Below, one piece after another: positions 15,709-24,090 of a stretch of DNA of 64,000 bases. The stretch lies in the NCBI GenBank assembly GCA_963822595.1, contig CAWGIG010000005.1, positions 434,001 through 498,000 of the forward strand. The letters are read 5' to 3'. The position numbers and the translations under genes were made by a program. Below the pieces are notes generated by a model. That model was given only the letters and a program-made list of their open reading frames with translations, made no database searches and had not been told where the DNA came from. Source of the DNA: CAVRUH01 sp963822595 (lineage in GTDB: Bacteria > Chlamydiota > Chlamydiia > Chlamydiales > Waddliaceae). Every line of letters begins with the position of its first letter. Position 1 is the first letter of the stretch.

Positions 15709-16869
15709 TCAAAATCCTTTAGAGAAACGCATACCCGTGTCAGTCGGGATCCACTCTCCAGCAAATTCTAAGGGGCATCCCTGGTTTAGTGATGGATCCA
15801 TGTCTAATTCTGGTTCTTCAGGTTTAATGGTTGGATCTTGACCTATTTCGTACTTGACTCCATTCAATTTTTCCAATTTTGGCAAATTGCTGAGGTATTT
15901 AGTTGAACCTTCTTCAAATTGACAATATTCCGAATGGAGTTCTCTAAGCTCAGGGACGTGCACCAAGTGTTTTAAAGCATCACTCTCCAAACGTAGATTG
16001 CAAGTTATTTTCAGTTTCTTTAATTTCTTTACCGCTTCAAGATTTTTCAGTGCATCTCCTTTGAGTTTGCATCCGCTTACATCTAAATATTCCAAGTCTG
16101 GAAAATGCTTTAGCAGTAGCAGATTGGCAAGATTGGCATCTTGACAATTTTTTAATTTTATTTTTCTCAATTTTTTTAGGGTTTGTAGGTAATGTACGTT
16201 CAGTCTTTCACAGCCGAGAAGCTCAATAATTTGTAATTCAGGGACACCATATAGACCTCTAAGTGCATGGGGTTGAAGGGGAGAGTAACCTGTAATTCTC
16301 AATCGATTCAGCCCCTTAACATGTTCTAAGTAATCAAGAGAGAATCCGTTGATATCGGTTGCGCCTAAATTTAAGTCCTTGATATTTGGACAGATTTTGG
16401 TGAGTTTCTTAAGGCATGCATTGTCAAAATCTGGGACAAAACTAAAATTGGCATTAGTTATTAAATGACTGTTCCCGGTTTTTATTATCCAAGCAACGAC
16501 TAAAAATGCTTTGTGATTTTTAAAAATTTCTGAAAATTCAAAAGCGCAAGAATCAAAAATTTTTGTCAAGATTTCTCTAGGCAAAATGTATGTTTTGACT
16601 GGTTTTCTTTTTAAGATTATTTTATCACAAAACTCTCTGATGATATTAAGCTCTTCTACTTTCTCTTGGGTTAGTCCTAGATCATGAGTTTCAAGAAGAA
16701 TCGCACGGAGTTCTTCTAAATTGACATCGTTGTTTTCACCTGGATTAATATGAGCGACAGTCTGTTCAATCCTTTTTGAAAGTTCATATTTTTTTCTATC
16801 ATCAATTGAAGATCCCCAATTCCAAGCTGTAGAAACTAAAGGTCCAGTTAATTTATATAGGGCATGCAT
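15709..16869 (-). CDS. Leucine-rich-repeat protein with F-box-like segment
   Basis: This 386-aa product starts at 16869 behind AGGAG. Residues about 95-130 (YILPREILTKIFDSCAFEF) look like an F-box helix pair. Residues about 150-340 hold LRRs with the 24-26-residue pattern LxxLxLxxC/N (PNIKDLNLGATDINGFSLDY, LNRLRITGYSPLQPHAL, FPDLEYLDVSGCKLKGDAL). This resembles F-box/LRR substrate receptors of eukaryotes and is a probable host-directed effector. A perfect 10-bp-arm palindrome (16941-16963) lies upstream of a TATAAG box at 16918-16913 (minus strand). The same site stands before two other effector-like genes in the window. Confidence 0.86.
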   Translation of the reverse strand: MHALYKLTGPLVSTAWNWGSSIDDRKKYELSKRIEQTVAHINPGENNDVNLEELRAILLETHDLGLTQEKVEELNIIREFCDKIILKRKPVKTYILPREILTKIFDSCAFEFSEIFKNHKAFLVVAWIIKTGNSHLITNANFSFVPDFDNACLKKLTKICPNIKDLNLGATDINGFSLDYLEHVKGLNRLRITGYSPLQPHALRGLYGVPELQIIELLGCERLNVHYLQTLKKLRKIKLKNCQDANLANLLLLKHFPDLEYLDVSGCKLKGDALKNLEAVKKLKKLKITCNLRLESDALKHLVHVPELRELHSEYCQFEEGSTKYLSNLPKLEKLNGVKYEIGQDPTIKPEEPELDMDPSLNQGCPLEFAGEWIPTDTGMRFSKGF

Positions 16870-16940
16870 TTATATTACTCCTAATCATGTTATTTAATTT
16901 TAAAACTATTATCTTATATTAACATAATTAAATATTTCAT

Positions 16941-16963
16941 AATACCGTATAAAATACGGTATT
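16941..16963. promoter_or_regulatory. Effector-type regulatory palindrome, site 1
   Basis: AATACCGTAT-AAA-ATACGGTATT is a perfect inverted repeat with 10-bp arms. On the minus strand it ends 22 bases before a TATAAG-like -10 box (16918-16913), so its centre falls near -46 from the LRR gene's likely transcription start. Near-identical sites stand at 55884-55906 and 63629-63651. The position fits an activator box. Confidence 0.75.
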
Positions 16964-16978
16964 TAATAATTAACTGGA

Positions 16979-17006
16979 AATCTGGAGTGAATCGATTTAT
17001 CGATTC
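16979..17006. repeat. Dispersed 28-bp hairpin repeat, copy 1
   Basis: AATCTGGAGTGAATCGAT-TT-ATCGATTC occurs identically at 33695-33722. It forms the hairpin GAATCGAT-TT-ATCGATTC. It lies in the gap between the LRR gene and the mazF-like gene. Confidence 0.85.
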
Positions 17007-17039
17007 TTTCCCGGGGCCAATTTATTGGCCCCGGGGAAA
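17007..17039. repeat. GC-rich hairpin downstream of the toxin gene
   Basis: CCCGGGGCCAAT (17010-17021) and ATTGGCCCCGGG (17024-17035) are exact reverse complements around a two-base loop, flanked by TTT and AAA. It could stop transcription of the toxin-antitoxin operon, which ends at 17085 on the minus strand, but no clear U-run follows on either strand. Confidence 0.6.
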
Positions 17040-17084
17040 AGACGAGAGATTGTAGGCTGTTTCGATAGATTGATTTCGTAGGTT

Positions 17085-17411
17085 TTAATCATTTAAATTA
17101 ATGAAATCCATGATCCAGGATCTGATTTCTTCCAGAATACCAGGTTCATTGATTTTGCCTAATTTTTTGACTAACCGCTGTTTGCTAATGGATCTGATTT
17201 GCTCCGGAATTGCAAAGCTCGTAACTGTTAAGCCTCCGGAGGGGGGAACGATTTTAACATGCGATTCTATATGCTTTTCAACACTGGTAAGGGGTACAAT
17301 AAAAATCAAACTAGATGGGCCTAGATTCATAAAATTATTCGAGATGACAATACAAGGGGTGTCGGAATCAAATAGCCAAATTTCCCCTTGATTAGGCTCT
17401 GAATTATTCAT
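17085..17411 (-). CDS. MazF/PemK-type endoribonuclease toxin
   Basis: This 108-aa toxin of a type II toxin-antitoxin pair probably cuts mRNA. The MazF fold shows QGEIWLFDSDTPCIVISNN, then IFIVPLTSVEKHIESHVKI, PPSGGLTVTSFAIPEQIRSI and KQRLVKKLGKINEPGILEEI, with the conserved Arg and Thr/Ser active-site positions. The start MNNSEP at 17411 is chosen because it overlaps the antitoxin stop by eight bases (ATGAATAA), the usual coupling; a longer frame runs inside the antitoxin gene. The order is antitoxin then toxin, both on the minus strand. Confidence 0.88.
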   Translation of the reverse strand: MNNSEPNQGEIWLFDSDTPCIVISNNFMNLGPSSLIFIVPLTSVEKHIESHVKIVPPSGGLTVTSFAIPEQIRSISKQRLVKKLGKINEPGILEEIRSWIMDFINLND

Positions 17412-17589
17412 AGTCATAAGGATTACTTTTAAGGTTTTCATAGGATTCATTGAATAGTCGCATCCTCTCCTTATGTCGATAAGCCTCTAAGGCCTCTTCG
17501 ATAATGACGATCTTTGACTTGCCTGTTTTTTTTACCAGTTCCTCGATAATTCCGTCACTTGTCCGTGATATTCTTGCTGTAAGTGCCAT
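17404..17589 (-). CDS. Ribbon-helix-helix-type antitoxin
   Basis: This 61-aa protein begins MALTARISRTSDGIIEELVKK, followed by TGKSKIVIIEEALEAYRHKE. The beta strand with basic residues and two helices match CopG/Arc-like antitoxins. The C-terminal tail (RLFNESYENLKSNPYDYE) is the likely toxin-binding part. The start at 17589 has a full AGGAGGT site five bases upstream. A perfect 13-bp-arm palindrome sits about 20 bases before the start and is the likely autoregulatory operator. Confidence 0.85.
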   Translation of the reverse strand: MALTARISRTSDGIIEELVKKTGKSKIVIIEEALEAYRHKERMRLFNESYENLKSNPYDYE

Positions 17590-17609
17590 AGTGACCTCCT
17601 ACTTTTTAG

Positions 17610-17637
17610 TATACAAAATTGTGAACAATTTTGTATA
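17610..17637. promoter_or_regulatory. Operator palindrome of the toxin-antitoxin operon
   Basis: TATACAAAATTGT-GA-ACAATTTTGTATA is a perfect inverted repeat with 13-bp arms, about 20 bases upstream of the antitoxin start. Antitoxins of this class bind such palindromes over their own promoter to repress the operon; this is the likely role here. Confidence 0.8.
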
Positions 17638-17773
17638 GGACTAATCTATTTTCAAAATTAAACTTGACAATAGGCATTAGATTTGGCATAAAGAAGATAG
17701 GCGAGAGGATCCTTTTCAAGGGTTCTCCCGGGTATTCAGTTTTTTTAAAACTAACGCACGCGGAGGTGCATTC

Positions 17774-18118
17774 ATGGGCCAAGAAATGTTAAGAGAAAAA
17801 TTGACACAACGTTTAAGCAAAGACACTCAAGGTGTTATTCGTACATTAAAATCAGCTGGTGTAAAGCTTAGCCAACAAGAAGAAGCTAGCATTAGCCGTG
17901 GTAGTTTAGATCAGTTCTCTGATGCTCAATTGGGAGAACGTTTTAATCCTAGAGTTTTAGGTATGTTGGGAATTTCAACAAACGAATCTGCAGGATCTTC
18001 ACATGGTAAGCCAGGTGCCAATCCATATAGCGGACAACAAGGCAAACAAGCTCAACAAGGTAAACAACCTCAGCAAAAGACCGATACTCAAGACAAAAAA
18101 CAGAATCGAAATAAATAA
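17774..18118 (+). CDS. Small basic protein with Gln/Lys-rich tail
   Basis: This 114-aa protein starts behind a strong GGAGGTG site, with TTGACA at 17664-17669 as a possible -35 element upstream. Residues 1-70 look helical (EMLREKLTQRLSKDTQGVIR, TLKSAGVKLSQQEEASISRG). Residues 75-114 are low-complexity and hydrophilic (GQQGKQAQQGKQPQQKTD). No homologous family is recognised. A hairpin terminator follows at 18132. The good expression signals suggest a real, perhaps abundant, small protein. Confidence 0.75.
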   Translation: MGQEMLREKLTQRLSKDTQGVIRTLKSAGVKLSQQEEASISRGSLDQFSDAQLGERFNPRVLGMLGISTNESAGSSHGKPGANPYSGQQGKQAQQGKQPQQKTDTQDKKQNRNK

Positions 18119-18131
18119 TCATTATTCTCGA

Positions 18132-18157
18132 CTGCTGCACTCCAAAAAGTGCAGCAG
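18132..18157 (+). terminator. Hairpin terminator after the small basic protein gene
   Basis: CTGCTGCACT (18132-18141) pairs with AGTGCAGCAG (18148-18157) around CCAAAA, giving a 10-bp stem shortly after the stop at 18118. The following U-run is weak (GTTTAC), so termination efficiency is uncertain. Confidence 0.65.
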
Positions 18158-18188
18158 CCGTTTACTTGCAATGGAGGAATAGACTCAC

Positions 18189-20201
18189 ATGCCTCCTATC
18201 AACTTAAAAAAACGAAAATCTCTCATCTCCCAGCACCCACTTTTTAAAGAACTTTCGTCAAATCTCCTTGATGAACTCGCCCATCTCACCATTGAAAAAA
18301 GATACAACCCCGGAGAAATCATCGTAACAAAAGATGAGGTTGTCGATTCCGTTTATTTTATTGTCAAAGGGGAGATTGAGTTAGATCGAGAAGTCAAAGA
18401 AAAAGGCTATTGCCAACTCGTTCCGCAAGCTATCCTCCGAGAGGGAGAAACCATAGGTCTGAACCAAGTCGGCTTTTTTAGCCAAACAGGTTTTCGTACC
18501 GCTACCCTTAAAGCTTTAAGCGAATGTGTCATCTTCGGATGGGAAATCGAGACATTTAACGATTTCTTGCAAAAGCATCCCTCAGTCAATGAATCCATGA
18601 AGCAAGCCTCGGAAATAATACAGCGCCTCAATTTCATCAAACGGGTGGAACCCTTTGCAGAATTGCCTAAAGAGCAGCTTGCTTGGCTCAGTACCAATCT
18701 TCAAGAAATAAATGTGCTGGCAGGAACGATTTTATTTCGTATAGGAGATGAAGGGAAAGAATGCTATTTAGTTAAAACCGGAAAAGTCGAAATTACGCTT
18801 CCCACTAAAGAAGGTGCTGTGAAGAAATTATCGACAATTGTGCCTCCCATGTTGTTTGGAGAGACCGCTTTACTTACCTCAACGAAAAGAAACTCCAATG
18901 CAAAAATGATACAATCCGGGAAGCTTTTAGTGATCAAAAAAGAGCAATTAGATGAGCTCATGCAGCATCATAGCACTACTGAATCCATGATGCTATTAAG
19001 CATAGAAAGAACTCGTCCCATACATTCTGAAGGCATCGAACATTTTCACCGCACCTCAGCAGATGGCGAAGACATTGTTATTTTAAAAGATATCCTTCGA
19101 GGAAAGTATTTTCAGCTTTCCGAAGAAGGGTGGTTCATTTGGCAGCATCTCGACGGGACGAATACTTTAGAAAATCTTGCAGTAGAATTATATAAATTCA
19201 AAAAAGTTTTTTGTCCGGAAGCCATAGCTGATACGATCTTCAAACTCTCGGATGCAGGTTTTGCTCTATTGCCCGAACTTCCGCAATTGCTGACAGATGC
19301 TCCTCAAGAAAATCCCACGTTTTTACAGAAATTAGATAAAATGATCGGACGTTTGTTATATATCGAATTTACTTTCGATGATATTGATAACTGGCTTTCA
19401 AAGACTTATGAGTCGGGTGTGAAGTGGCTGTTTAGTTTGATGGGCAGGATTTTTATTATGAGCATTATCGGTTTAGGATTATTTGCTTTTGGGGCTTTTA
19501 CTCCACAAGCATTTGATCAATTGCAGCAAACGAACCATCTATTTCTGATTCTTTTAGGTCTTGTTTTAACAAATTTCCTATCAATATGGATCCATGAGCT
19601 TGCCCATGCGTACACGACAAAGTATTTTAAGCGCCAGGTCCATAGGGCAGGGATTTTATTTTCTTGGGTGAGCTTTATGGCATTTATAGACACATCGGAT
19701 ATGTGGCTGAGCGACAAGCGCTCCAAGATCATTGTAAGTTTAGCGGGGGCGATAGCGGATCTAACGATTGCCGGCCTAGTTGGAATGGGGAGTTGGATGA
19801 TTCCGCAGAAAGATGTTGCCTTGTTATTTTGGCTATTGGCGTTATCCCTCTATTATGGCGTCTTCAAGAATTTGAATCCTTTTTGGGAAAATGACGGGTA
19901 TTTTGTGATGAAGGATGCCTTCGAGCAGCCCAATTTGCGTGAAAACTCATTTAGAAGAATTATTGGACTTGGGAGTGCTTCTGTTAAGACAAGAGCCGGA
20001 GAACTTACCTATTTGAGTATATGTATTCTTTTTATGGGTTTGGATTTATTTCTGGCTTTTGTATTCCAATATTATTTGAGAATGCTCTTACCGCATTATA
20101 TTATGGGAGTATCCGTGGTCCATTTAAGCTGGTTGATTCCGATGATCGTCTTATCAAAATATATTATAAACTTGTGGGTATTGCTCGGAAGACTGAAATA
20201 A
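18189..20201 (+). CDS. Membrane M50-type metallopeptidase fused to two cNMP-binding domains
   Basis: In this 670-aa product residues about 15-140 and 150-275 are two cyclic-nucleotide-binding-like jelly rolls (ELSSNLLDELAHL..YFIVKGEIEL; ELPKEQLAWLSTNL..CYLVKTGKVEITL..MLFGETALL). Residues about 285-360 form a PqqD-like domain (YFQLSEEGWFIWQHLDGTNT). The C-terminal half is a multi-pass membrane peptidase with the zinc motif HELAHA near 469 and NPFWENDGYF near 562, the usual third-ligand region (NP...DGYY). PqqD+M50 proteins occur in peptide maturation or secretion systems; the cNMP domains suggest ligand control. The partner and substrate are unknown. Confidence 0.88.
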   Translation: MPPINLKKRKSLISQHPLFKELSSNLLDELAHLTIEKRYNPGEIIVTKDEVVDSVYFIVKGEIELDREVKEKGYCQLVPQAILREGETIGLNQVGFFSQTGFRTATLKALSECVIFGWEIETFNDFLQKHPSVNESMKQASEIIQRLNFIKRVEPFAELPKEQLAWLSTNLQEINVLAGTILFRIGDEGKECYLVKTGKVEITLPTKEGAVKKLSTIVPPMLFGETALLTSTKRNSNAKMIQSGKLLVIKKEQLDELMQHHSTTESMMLLSIERTRPIHSEGIEHFHRTSADGEDIVILKDILRGKYFQLSEEGWFIWQHLDGTNTLENLAVELYKFKKVFCPEAIADTIFKLSDAGFALLPELPQLLTDAPQENPTFLQKLDKMIGRLLYIEFTFDDIDNWLSKTYESGVKWLFSLMGRIFIMSIIGLGLFAFGAFTPQAFDQLQQTNHLFLILLGLVLTNFLSIWIHELAHAYTTKYFKRQVHRAGILFSWVSFMAFIDTSDMWLSDKRSKIIVSLAGAIADLTIAGLVGMGSWMIPQKDVALLFWLLALSLYYGVFKNLNPFWENDGYFVMKDAFEQPNLRENSFRRIIGLGSASVKTRAGELTYLSICILFMGLDLFLAFVFQYYLRMLLPHYIMGVSVVHLSWLIPMIVLSKYIINLWVLLGRLK

Positions 20202-20204
20202 TTT

Positions 20205-20353
20205 CAAATACACACTGTTCAACGCGGGGGCGCGGAGACGCGGGGACGCGGAGAGAGAAAATGTGATTGCAAATACTCTTTCTTTTTTTAAAACATTTTT
20301 CTCCCTCCGCGTCCCCGCGTCTCCGCGCCCCCGCGTTGAACAGACTGTATTTG
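20205..20353. repeat. GCGGGGACG-type long inverted repeat
   Basis: The arms read CAAATACACACTGTTCAACG.. and mirror at the right as ..CGTTGAACAGACTGTATTTG. Inside are words such as GCGCGGAGACGCGGGGACGC. It begins four bases after the stop at 20201, so it may work as a terminator. The mirrored part includes the local CAAATA flank. A single-arm relative lies at 29095-29126. Confidence 0.9.
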
Positions 20354-20423
20354 CGCAGGAATATTGAAGCTTGATTTGATCTAATCCCTAGTGTATATTT
20401 GCTAGATTAAGAGGAGAGTCTTC

Positions 20424-20996
20424 ATGCAACAAAAACAAAGTTCACGTTCAGCACAAATCCGAAATTTAATTGTAGTGATTGGCGGCGGCATGCTGGCAGC
20501 CCTTCTTATTGCTTACTTCATGGTTACAAATTACGGACCTACCGGACAATATCAGACTAACAATATTCTCCTAGAACCGAGCTTCGTTCAAAATATTTCC
20601 TTTCAGGAACAGGATCCTCAGACCGGAAAAAACTCCCGCTACACTTTCGATCGCATCGAATGGTTGCACTTCGATAGTGCGTCCAATCGCTGGATAAGCT
20701 CTAAGCTCGATGAAAATACCTATTCCAAAATCTATGATTTGTTAAGGAAAGATAACAGCATCGTCAGAGTGACGCCCGAAACCAAAAATCTCTTTTATAC
20801 AACGACACCGACAAGCGTTACGATCGTGGTTCACGCAGAAAATCATGAAAACACCAAGGTCTTGCAAGAGATTCAGTTTGCCGATCACGGCGATTTCTAT
20901 AGAGTTCTATTGAGAGAAGATGCTCCTTCGCAAAATTGGATCTATTTCTTCCATCCGAAAGTTTTTGAACAAGTGAACCAACAAATCCATCCATGA
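20424..20996 (+). CDS. Membrane-anchored protein of unknown function
   Basis: In this 190-aa product a basic N-terminus (QQKQSSRSAQIRN) is followed by one TM helix (LIVVIGGGMLAALLIAYFMV) and a soluble domain that would face the periplasm. The soluble part is beta-rich (YTFDRIEWLHFDSASNRWIS, TSVTIVVHAENHENTKVLQE). AGAGGAG lies 5-8 bases before the ATG. The stop overlaps the start of the PhnP-like gene by four bases (ATGA), making it the first gene of the run with phnP-like, hflX and radC. No family recognised. Confidence 0.8.
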   Translation: MQQKQSSRSAQIRNLIVVIGGGMLAALLIAYFMVTNYGPTGQYQTNNILLEPSFVQNISFQEQDPQTGKNSRYTFDRIEWLHFDSASNRWISSKLDENTYSKIYDLLRKDNSIVRVTPETKNLFYTTTPTSVTIVVHAENHENTKVLQEIQFADHGDFYRVLLREDAPSQNWIYFFHPKVFEQVNQQIHP

Positions 20997-21784
20997 AAGA
21001 AGGTAAACTACTTTTCTTAGGTACTGGCGGGTCTATGGGGATACCTGTCATGGGTTGCGACTGTTCGGTTTGCACATCCTCTTCATCCTTTAATAAGCGG
21101 CTGCGTCCCTCTGCTCTGGTCACTGTTGGCGACAAAACGATCCTCATCGATACAGGCCCAGACTTACGTCAGCAAGCGTTGCGTTATAACATCAAAAATA
21201 TCGATGCAGCCATCATTACCCATTGCCATAATGACCACACAGCCGGTTTTGACGAGGTTCGCGCTTTTTACATGCGCCATGGGAAATCCCTTCCGTGTCT
21301 TGCATCAGAATTTACGGCTAACGATTTAAAGAATCGTTTTGCATATATCTTTGAGAATACCAACCCCCAAAAGCTTGTTCCAAAAATTGAATTCCAAACT
21401 TTAGAGTCCGATCGAGGAGTCGTCGAATTTTTAGGCCTACAATTGGGATATGTGAGCTTTTCGCAGGCGGGCATTCCGGTAAACGGTTTTCGTTTTGGAA
21501 ATTTAGCTTTTATTTCCGATATTCGGGAATATCCCGAAACCATTTTCAAGGATTTTCAAGGTATAGAAAAACTGGTTTTGAGTTCGCTAAGATTCGAGCC
21601 CTCCCCCTTGCATTTCAACATCGAAGAAGCCATTGCTTTTGCAAGGAAAATGGGGGCAAAACAGACGTGGCTAACACATATCGGACATGAATTGGATCAT
21701 GAAAAAACAAATGCAATGCTTCCGGAAGGGTTTAAATTAGCTCATGATGGTCTAGAGATTTCATTTCAAATCGAGGTAGGTTAA
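20993..21784 (+). CDS. PhnP-like metallo-beta-lactamase-fold hydrolase
   Basis: This 263-aa product starts with LLFLGTGGSMGIPVMGCDC and CSVC, the extra zinc-binding Cys pattern seen in PhnP-type cyclic phosphodiesterases. The core metal motif is THCHNDHTAG near residue 80, with an Asp ligand in AFISDIREYP and a His in WLTHIGHEL. It probably hydrolyses a phosphodiester; the substrate is not known. In Chlamydia a similar hydrolase also sits next to hflX, which supports a conserved neighbourhood. Confidence 0.88.
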   Translation: MKEGKLLFLGTGGSMGIPVMGCDCSVCTSSSSFNKRLRPSALVTVGDKTILIDTGPDLRQQALRYNIKNIDAAIITHCHNDHTAGFDEVRAFYMRHGKSLPCLASEFTANDLKNRFAYIFENTNPQKLVPKIEFQTLESDRGVVEFLGLQLGYVSFSQAGIPVNGFRFGNLAFISDIREYPETIFKDFQGIEKLVLSSLRFEPSPLHFNIEEAIAFARKMGAKQTWLTHIGHELDHEKTNAMLPEGFKLAHDGLEISFQIEVG

Positions 21785-23082
21785 TGAAAGATAAAGAAGG
21801 TTTTTACGAAGAAGGGGAGTCAAAAAAATCCCTGTTGGTATCCATTTACAGTGAACCAGCCCGAAAGGAAATTTGCGAAGAACATCTGGATGAACTTGAG
21901 TTCCTCTGTCAGACCTACGGACTGGAAGTCCTCCAAAAAGTCCCGTGCCTAGTCAAAAAACTTACTGCCGCCACATATATATCCACAGGGAAATTGGATG
22001 AATTGATTAAAATCGCCGAAGAAATTAAACCTGATATCATCGTTTTTGACGATGAGATTTCCCCCGGACAACAACGCAACCTAGAAAAAGCCTTTGGAAT
22101 TCCTGTTATCGATCGCGCCGAGGTCATTTTGGGAGTTTTTGCTCAGCGAGCGCAGACAAAGGAGGCTCAACTCCAGGTAGAACTCGCTCAGGTGAAATAT
22201 CAATCCCCGCGTTTGAAAAGGATGTGGACTCACCTTTCTCGACAAAGAGCGACCTCCAGCGGGGGAGGACACCTGAAAGGTCCGGGTGAAAAGCAAATTG
22301 AACTAGATAGACAGCTCATCAAAGATCGCATCAACTTGCTCCAAAAAGAAATCGAAGAGGTCGCCAGCCATCGAGAAACCCAACGCCAAGCACGCATTCG
22401 TTCGGGCATCCCTATTTTCGCGATTATAGGCTATACAAACGCCGGAAAATCCACCCTCCTGAATGCTCTCACAGATGCGAATGTTTTTGTCGAAGATAAA
22501 TTATTTGCAACCCTAGATACAACGACGAGAAAATTTACTTTAACAAATAATCAAGAAATACTTCTCATTGATACGGTAGGTTTTATCCGCAAGCTTCCTC
22601 ACTTGCTTGTTGCCGCCTTCAGAAGTACTTTGGAAGAGGCCTTACAAGCCGATATCCTGCTCCACATCGTCGATGTCAGTCACCCGATGGCCGATGAACA
22701 GACCGACGCGACCTTCGAGGTCCTTAAAGAGCTCGAAGCCGAAAAGAAACCGGTCATCACTATCTTGAATAAAATCGATAAAGCACCCAATCGATCGATA
22801 CTCAATAAAATGCGGATCAAATATCCCAAAACTGTGCAAATTTCTGCTCTGGAAAGAACAGGATTTGAAGATTTGGAACAAATGATGATCGCCGAAATTG
22901 CCCACATGCGAAAAGTGGTAAAGCTGCGTATCCCTCAATCTGATTATGGTTCTGTCAGTGAAATCATCCGCGATGGGAGAATCATCGAAAAAATATACGA
23001 CGAAAATGATGTCGTTCTGCATGTTGAAATCCCCTCAGGATTAGCATTTAAATTGAAAAAATACGAACAAAAAGATGAGTAA
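21784..23082 (+). CDS. hflX: Ribosome-associated GTPase HflX
   Basis: This 432-aa GTPase binds the 50S subunit and rescues stalled ribosomes under stress. The N-terminal domain has SIYSEPARKEICEEHLDEL and FDDEISPGQQRNLEKAF. The linker RQRATSSGGGHLKGPGEKQI is the HflX glycine-rich loop. The G domain has GYTNAGKSTLLNAL (G1), a DTTTRK switch, LLIDTVGFIRKLPH (G3) and TILNKIDKA (G4). Its ATG overlaps the upstream stop (TAATG), and its end overlaps radC by eight bases. Confidence 0.96.
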   Translation: MKDKEGFYEEGESKKSLLVSIYSEPARKEICEEHLDELEFLCQTYGLEVLQKVPCLVKKLTAATYISTGKLDELIKIAEEIKPDIIVFDDEISPGQQRNLEKAFGIPVIDRAEVILGVFAQRAQTKEAQLQVELAQVKYQSPRLKRMWTHLSRQRATSSGGGHLKGPGEKQIELDRQLIKDRINLLQKEIEEVASHRETQRQARIRSGIPIFAIIGYTNAGKSTLLNALTDANVFVEDKLFATLDTTTRKFTLTNNQEILLIDTVGFIRKLPHLLVAAFRSTLEEALQADILLHIVDVSHPMADEQTDATFEVLKELEAEKKPVITILNKIDKAPNRSILNKMRIKYPKTVQISALERTGFEDLEQMMIAEIAHMRKVVKLRIPQSDYGSVSEIIRDGRIIEKIYDENDVVLHVEIPSGLAFKLKKYEQKDE

Positions 23083-23767
23083 CTGTTCCTATTCGATTCA
23101 ACAGATTCCCGAACAAGATCGTCCGCGGGAAAGGCTCCTCAGGCATGGCGCCGAATCTCTTTCTTCTGCGGAACTGATTGCCATCATACTTGGCAGCGGA
23201 ACAAAAACAACGCCAATATTACAGTTAGCGCAAGATGTCATCACGCGTTTTGGCACCGTAAAAAGGCTCGCGGAAGCTACAGTAGAAGAGTTATGCGAAA
23301 TCAAAGGGATTGGTCCGGCAAAGGCAATTCAGCTACGTGCTTCCTTGTCGTTGGGTTTGAGAGCCAGTAATGGGGTACTTCCGGTTAAAAGGCGCATTCA
23401 TGGGCCTTCGGATGCCTATGAAATCCTTCGCGGAGAACTCGAGCATGAAAAACGGGAGCTTTTTGTCACCATTCTTGTTGATGTACGCGGATATGTTATC
23501 AACCATCAGATTGTGTCGATAGGAACCCTTTCTTCTGCGCCGATTCACCCCCGAGAAGTTTTCTATCCTGCAATACGTCATAAGGCTGCGAGCATTCTAT
23601 TAGCTCATAATCATCCTAGCGGCGACCCAACCCCTTCCAAAGAAGACTTTGACATCACCAAGATGCTAGTCGAGGCAGGTTCTTTGATGGGCATTCCCGT
23701 CAATGACCACATCATCATCGCCGAGCAAGGTTATATCTCGTTAAGGGAAAAAGGATTGAAGTTCTAG
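23075..23767 (+). CDS. radC: RadC-family JAB-domain protein
   Basis: This 230-aa product has an N-terminal helix-hairpin-helix-like part (ELIAIILGSGTKTTPILQLA, ELCEIKGIGPAKAIQLRASL) followed by a JAMM/MPN domain with HNHPSGDPTPSKED near 177-190. The molecular function of RadC proteins is unsettled; the old DNA-repair name is not well supported. It is the last gene of the run that starts at 20424, and a palindromic element follows 14 bases after the stop. Confidence 0.94.
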   Translation: MSNCSYSIQQIPEQDRPRERLLRHGAESLSSAELIAIILGSGTKTTPILQLAQDVITRFGTVKRLAEATVEELCEIKGIGPAKAIQLRASLSLGLRASNGVLPVKRRIHGPSDAYEILRGELEHEKRELFVTILVDVRGYVINHQIVSIGTLSSAPIHPREVFYPAIRHKAASILLAHNHPSGDPTPSKEDFDITKMLVEAGSLMGIPVNDHIIIAEQGYISLREKGLKF

Positions 23768-23781
23768 AGGGAAATAACATA

Positions 23782-23977
23782 AATAGACCTTAGGCAAACA
23801 ATTAACAGGATAAGCATGATCGCAAGCGGCAGGATTAAAAAAGGATAAGAAAAAAGAGAAAAAAAGAATGAATTATCAATCTATCTTTTCTTTTCTATTT
23901 ATTTTTTTTCTTATCCTTCTTTAATCCTGCCGCTTGCGATCATGCTTATCCTGTTAATTGTTTGCCTAAGGTCTATT
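23782..23977. repeat. AGGATAAG-type long inverted repeat, copy B
   Basis: The arms start AATAGACCTTAGGCAAACAA and mirror this at the right end. The core is CAGGATAAGCATGATCGC: relative to copies A and C, both arms carry the same G-to-T change (GCATGAT), and both carry AGGATTA instead of AGGATAA. It lies between radC and mtaB. A decayed extra copy of the outer word (TTGCCTAACGTCTACTAT) follows near 24008-24025. No gene is seen in the remaining gap. Confidence 0.92.
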
Positions 23978-24090
23978 AGGGTTATTTAGGAGCGTTGAAA
24001 ATTGGTTGCCTAACGTCTACTATAACAAATTAAAGAATATAGAACATTTTTTGTGTTTATGATTACTCCCAGATATGATAAAATCGATGC

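Noticed and set aside
22642..23022. Minus-strand frame of 126 codons inside hflX
   Set aside because: It is the antisense of a well-conserved gene with no promoter or ribosome site.
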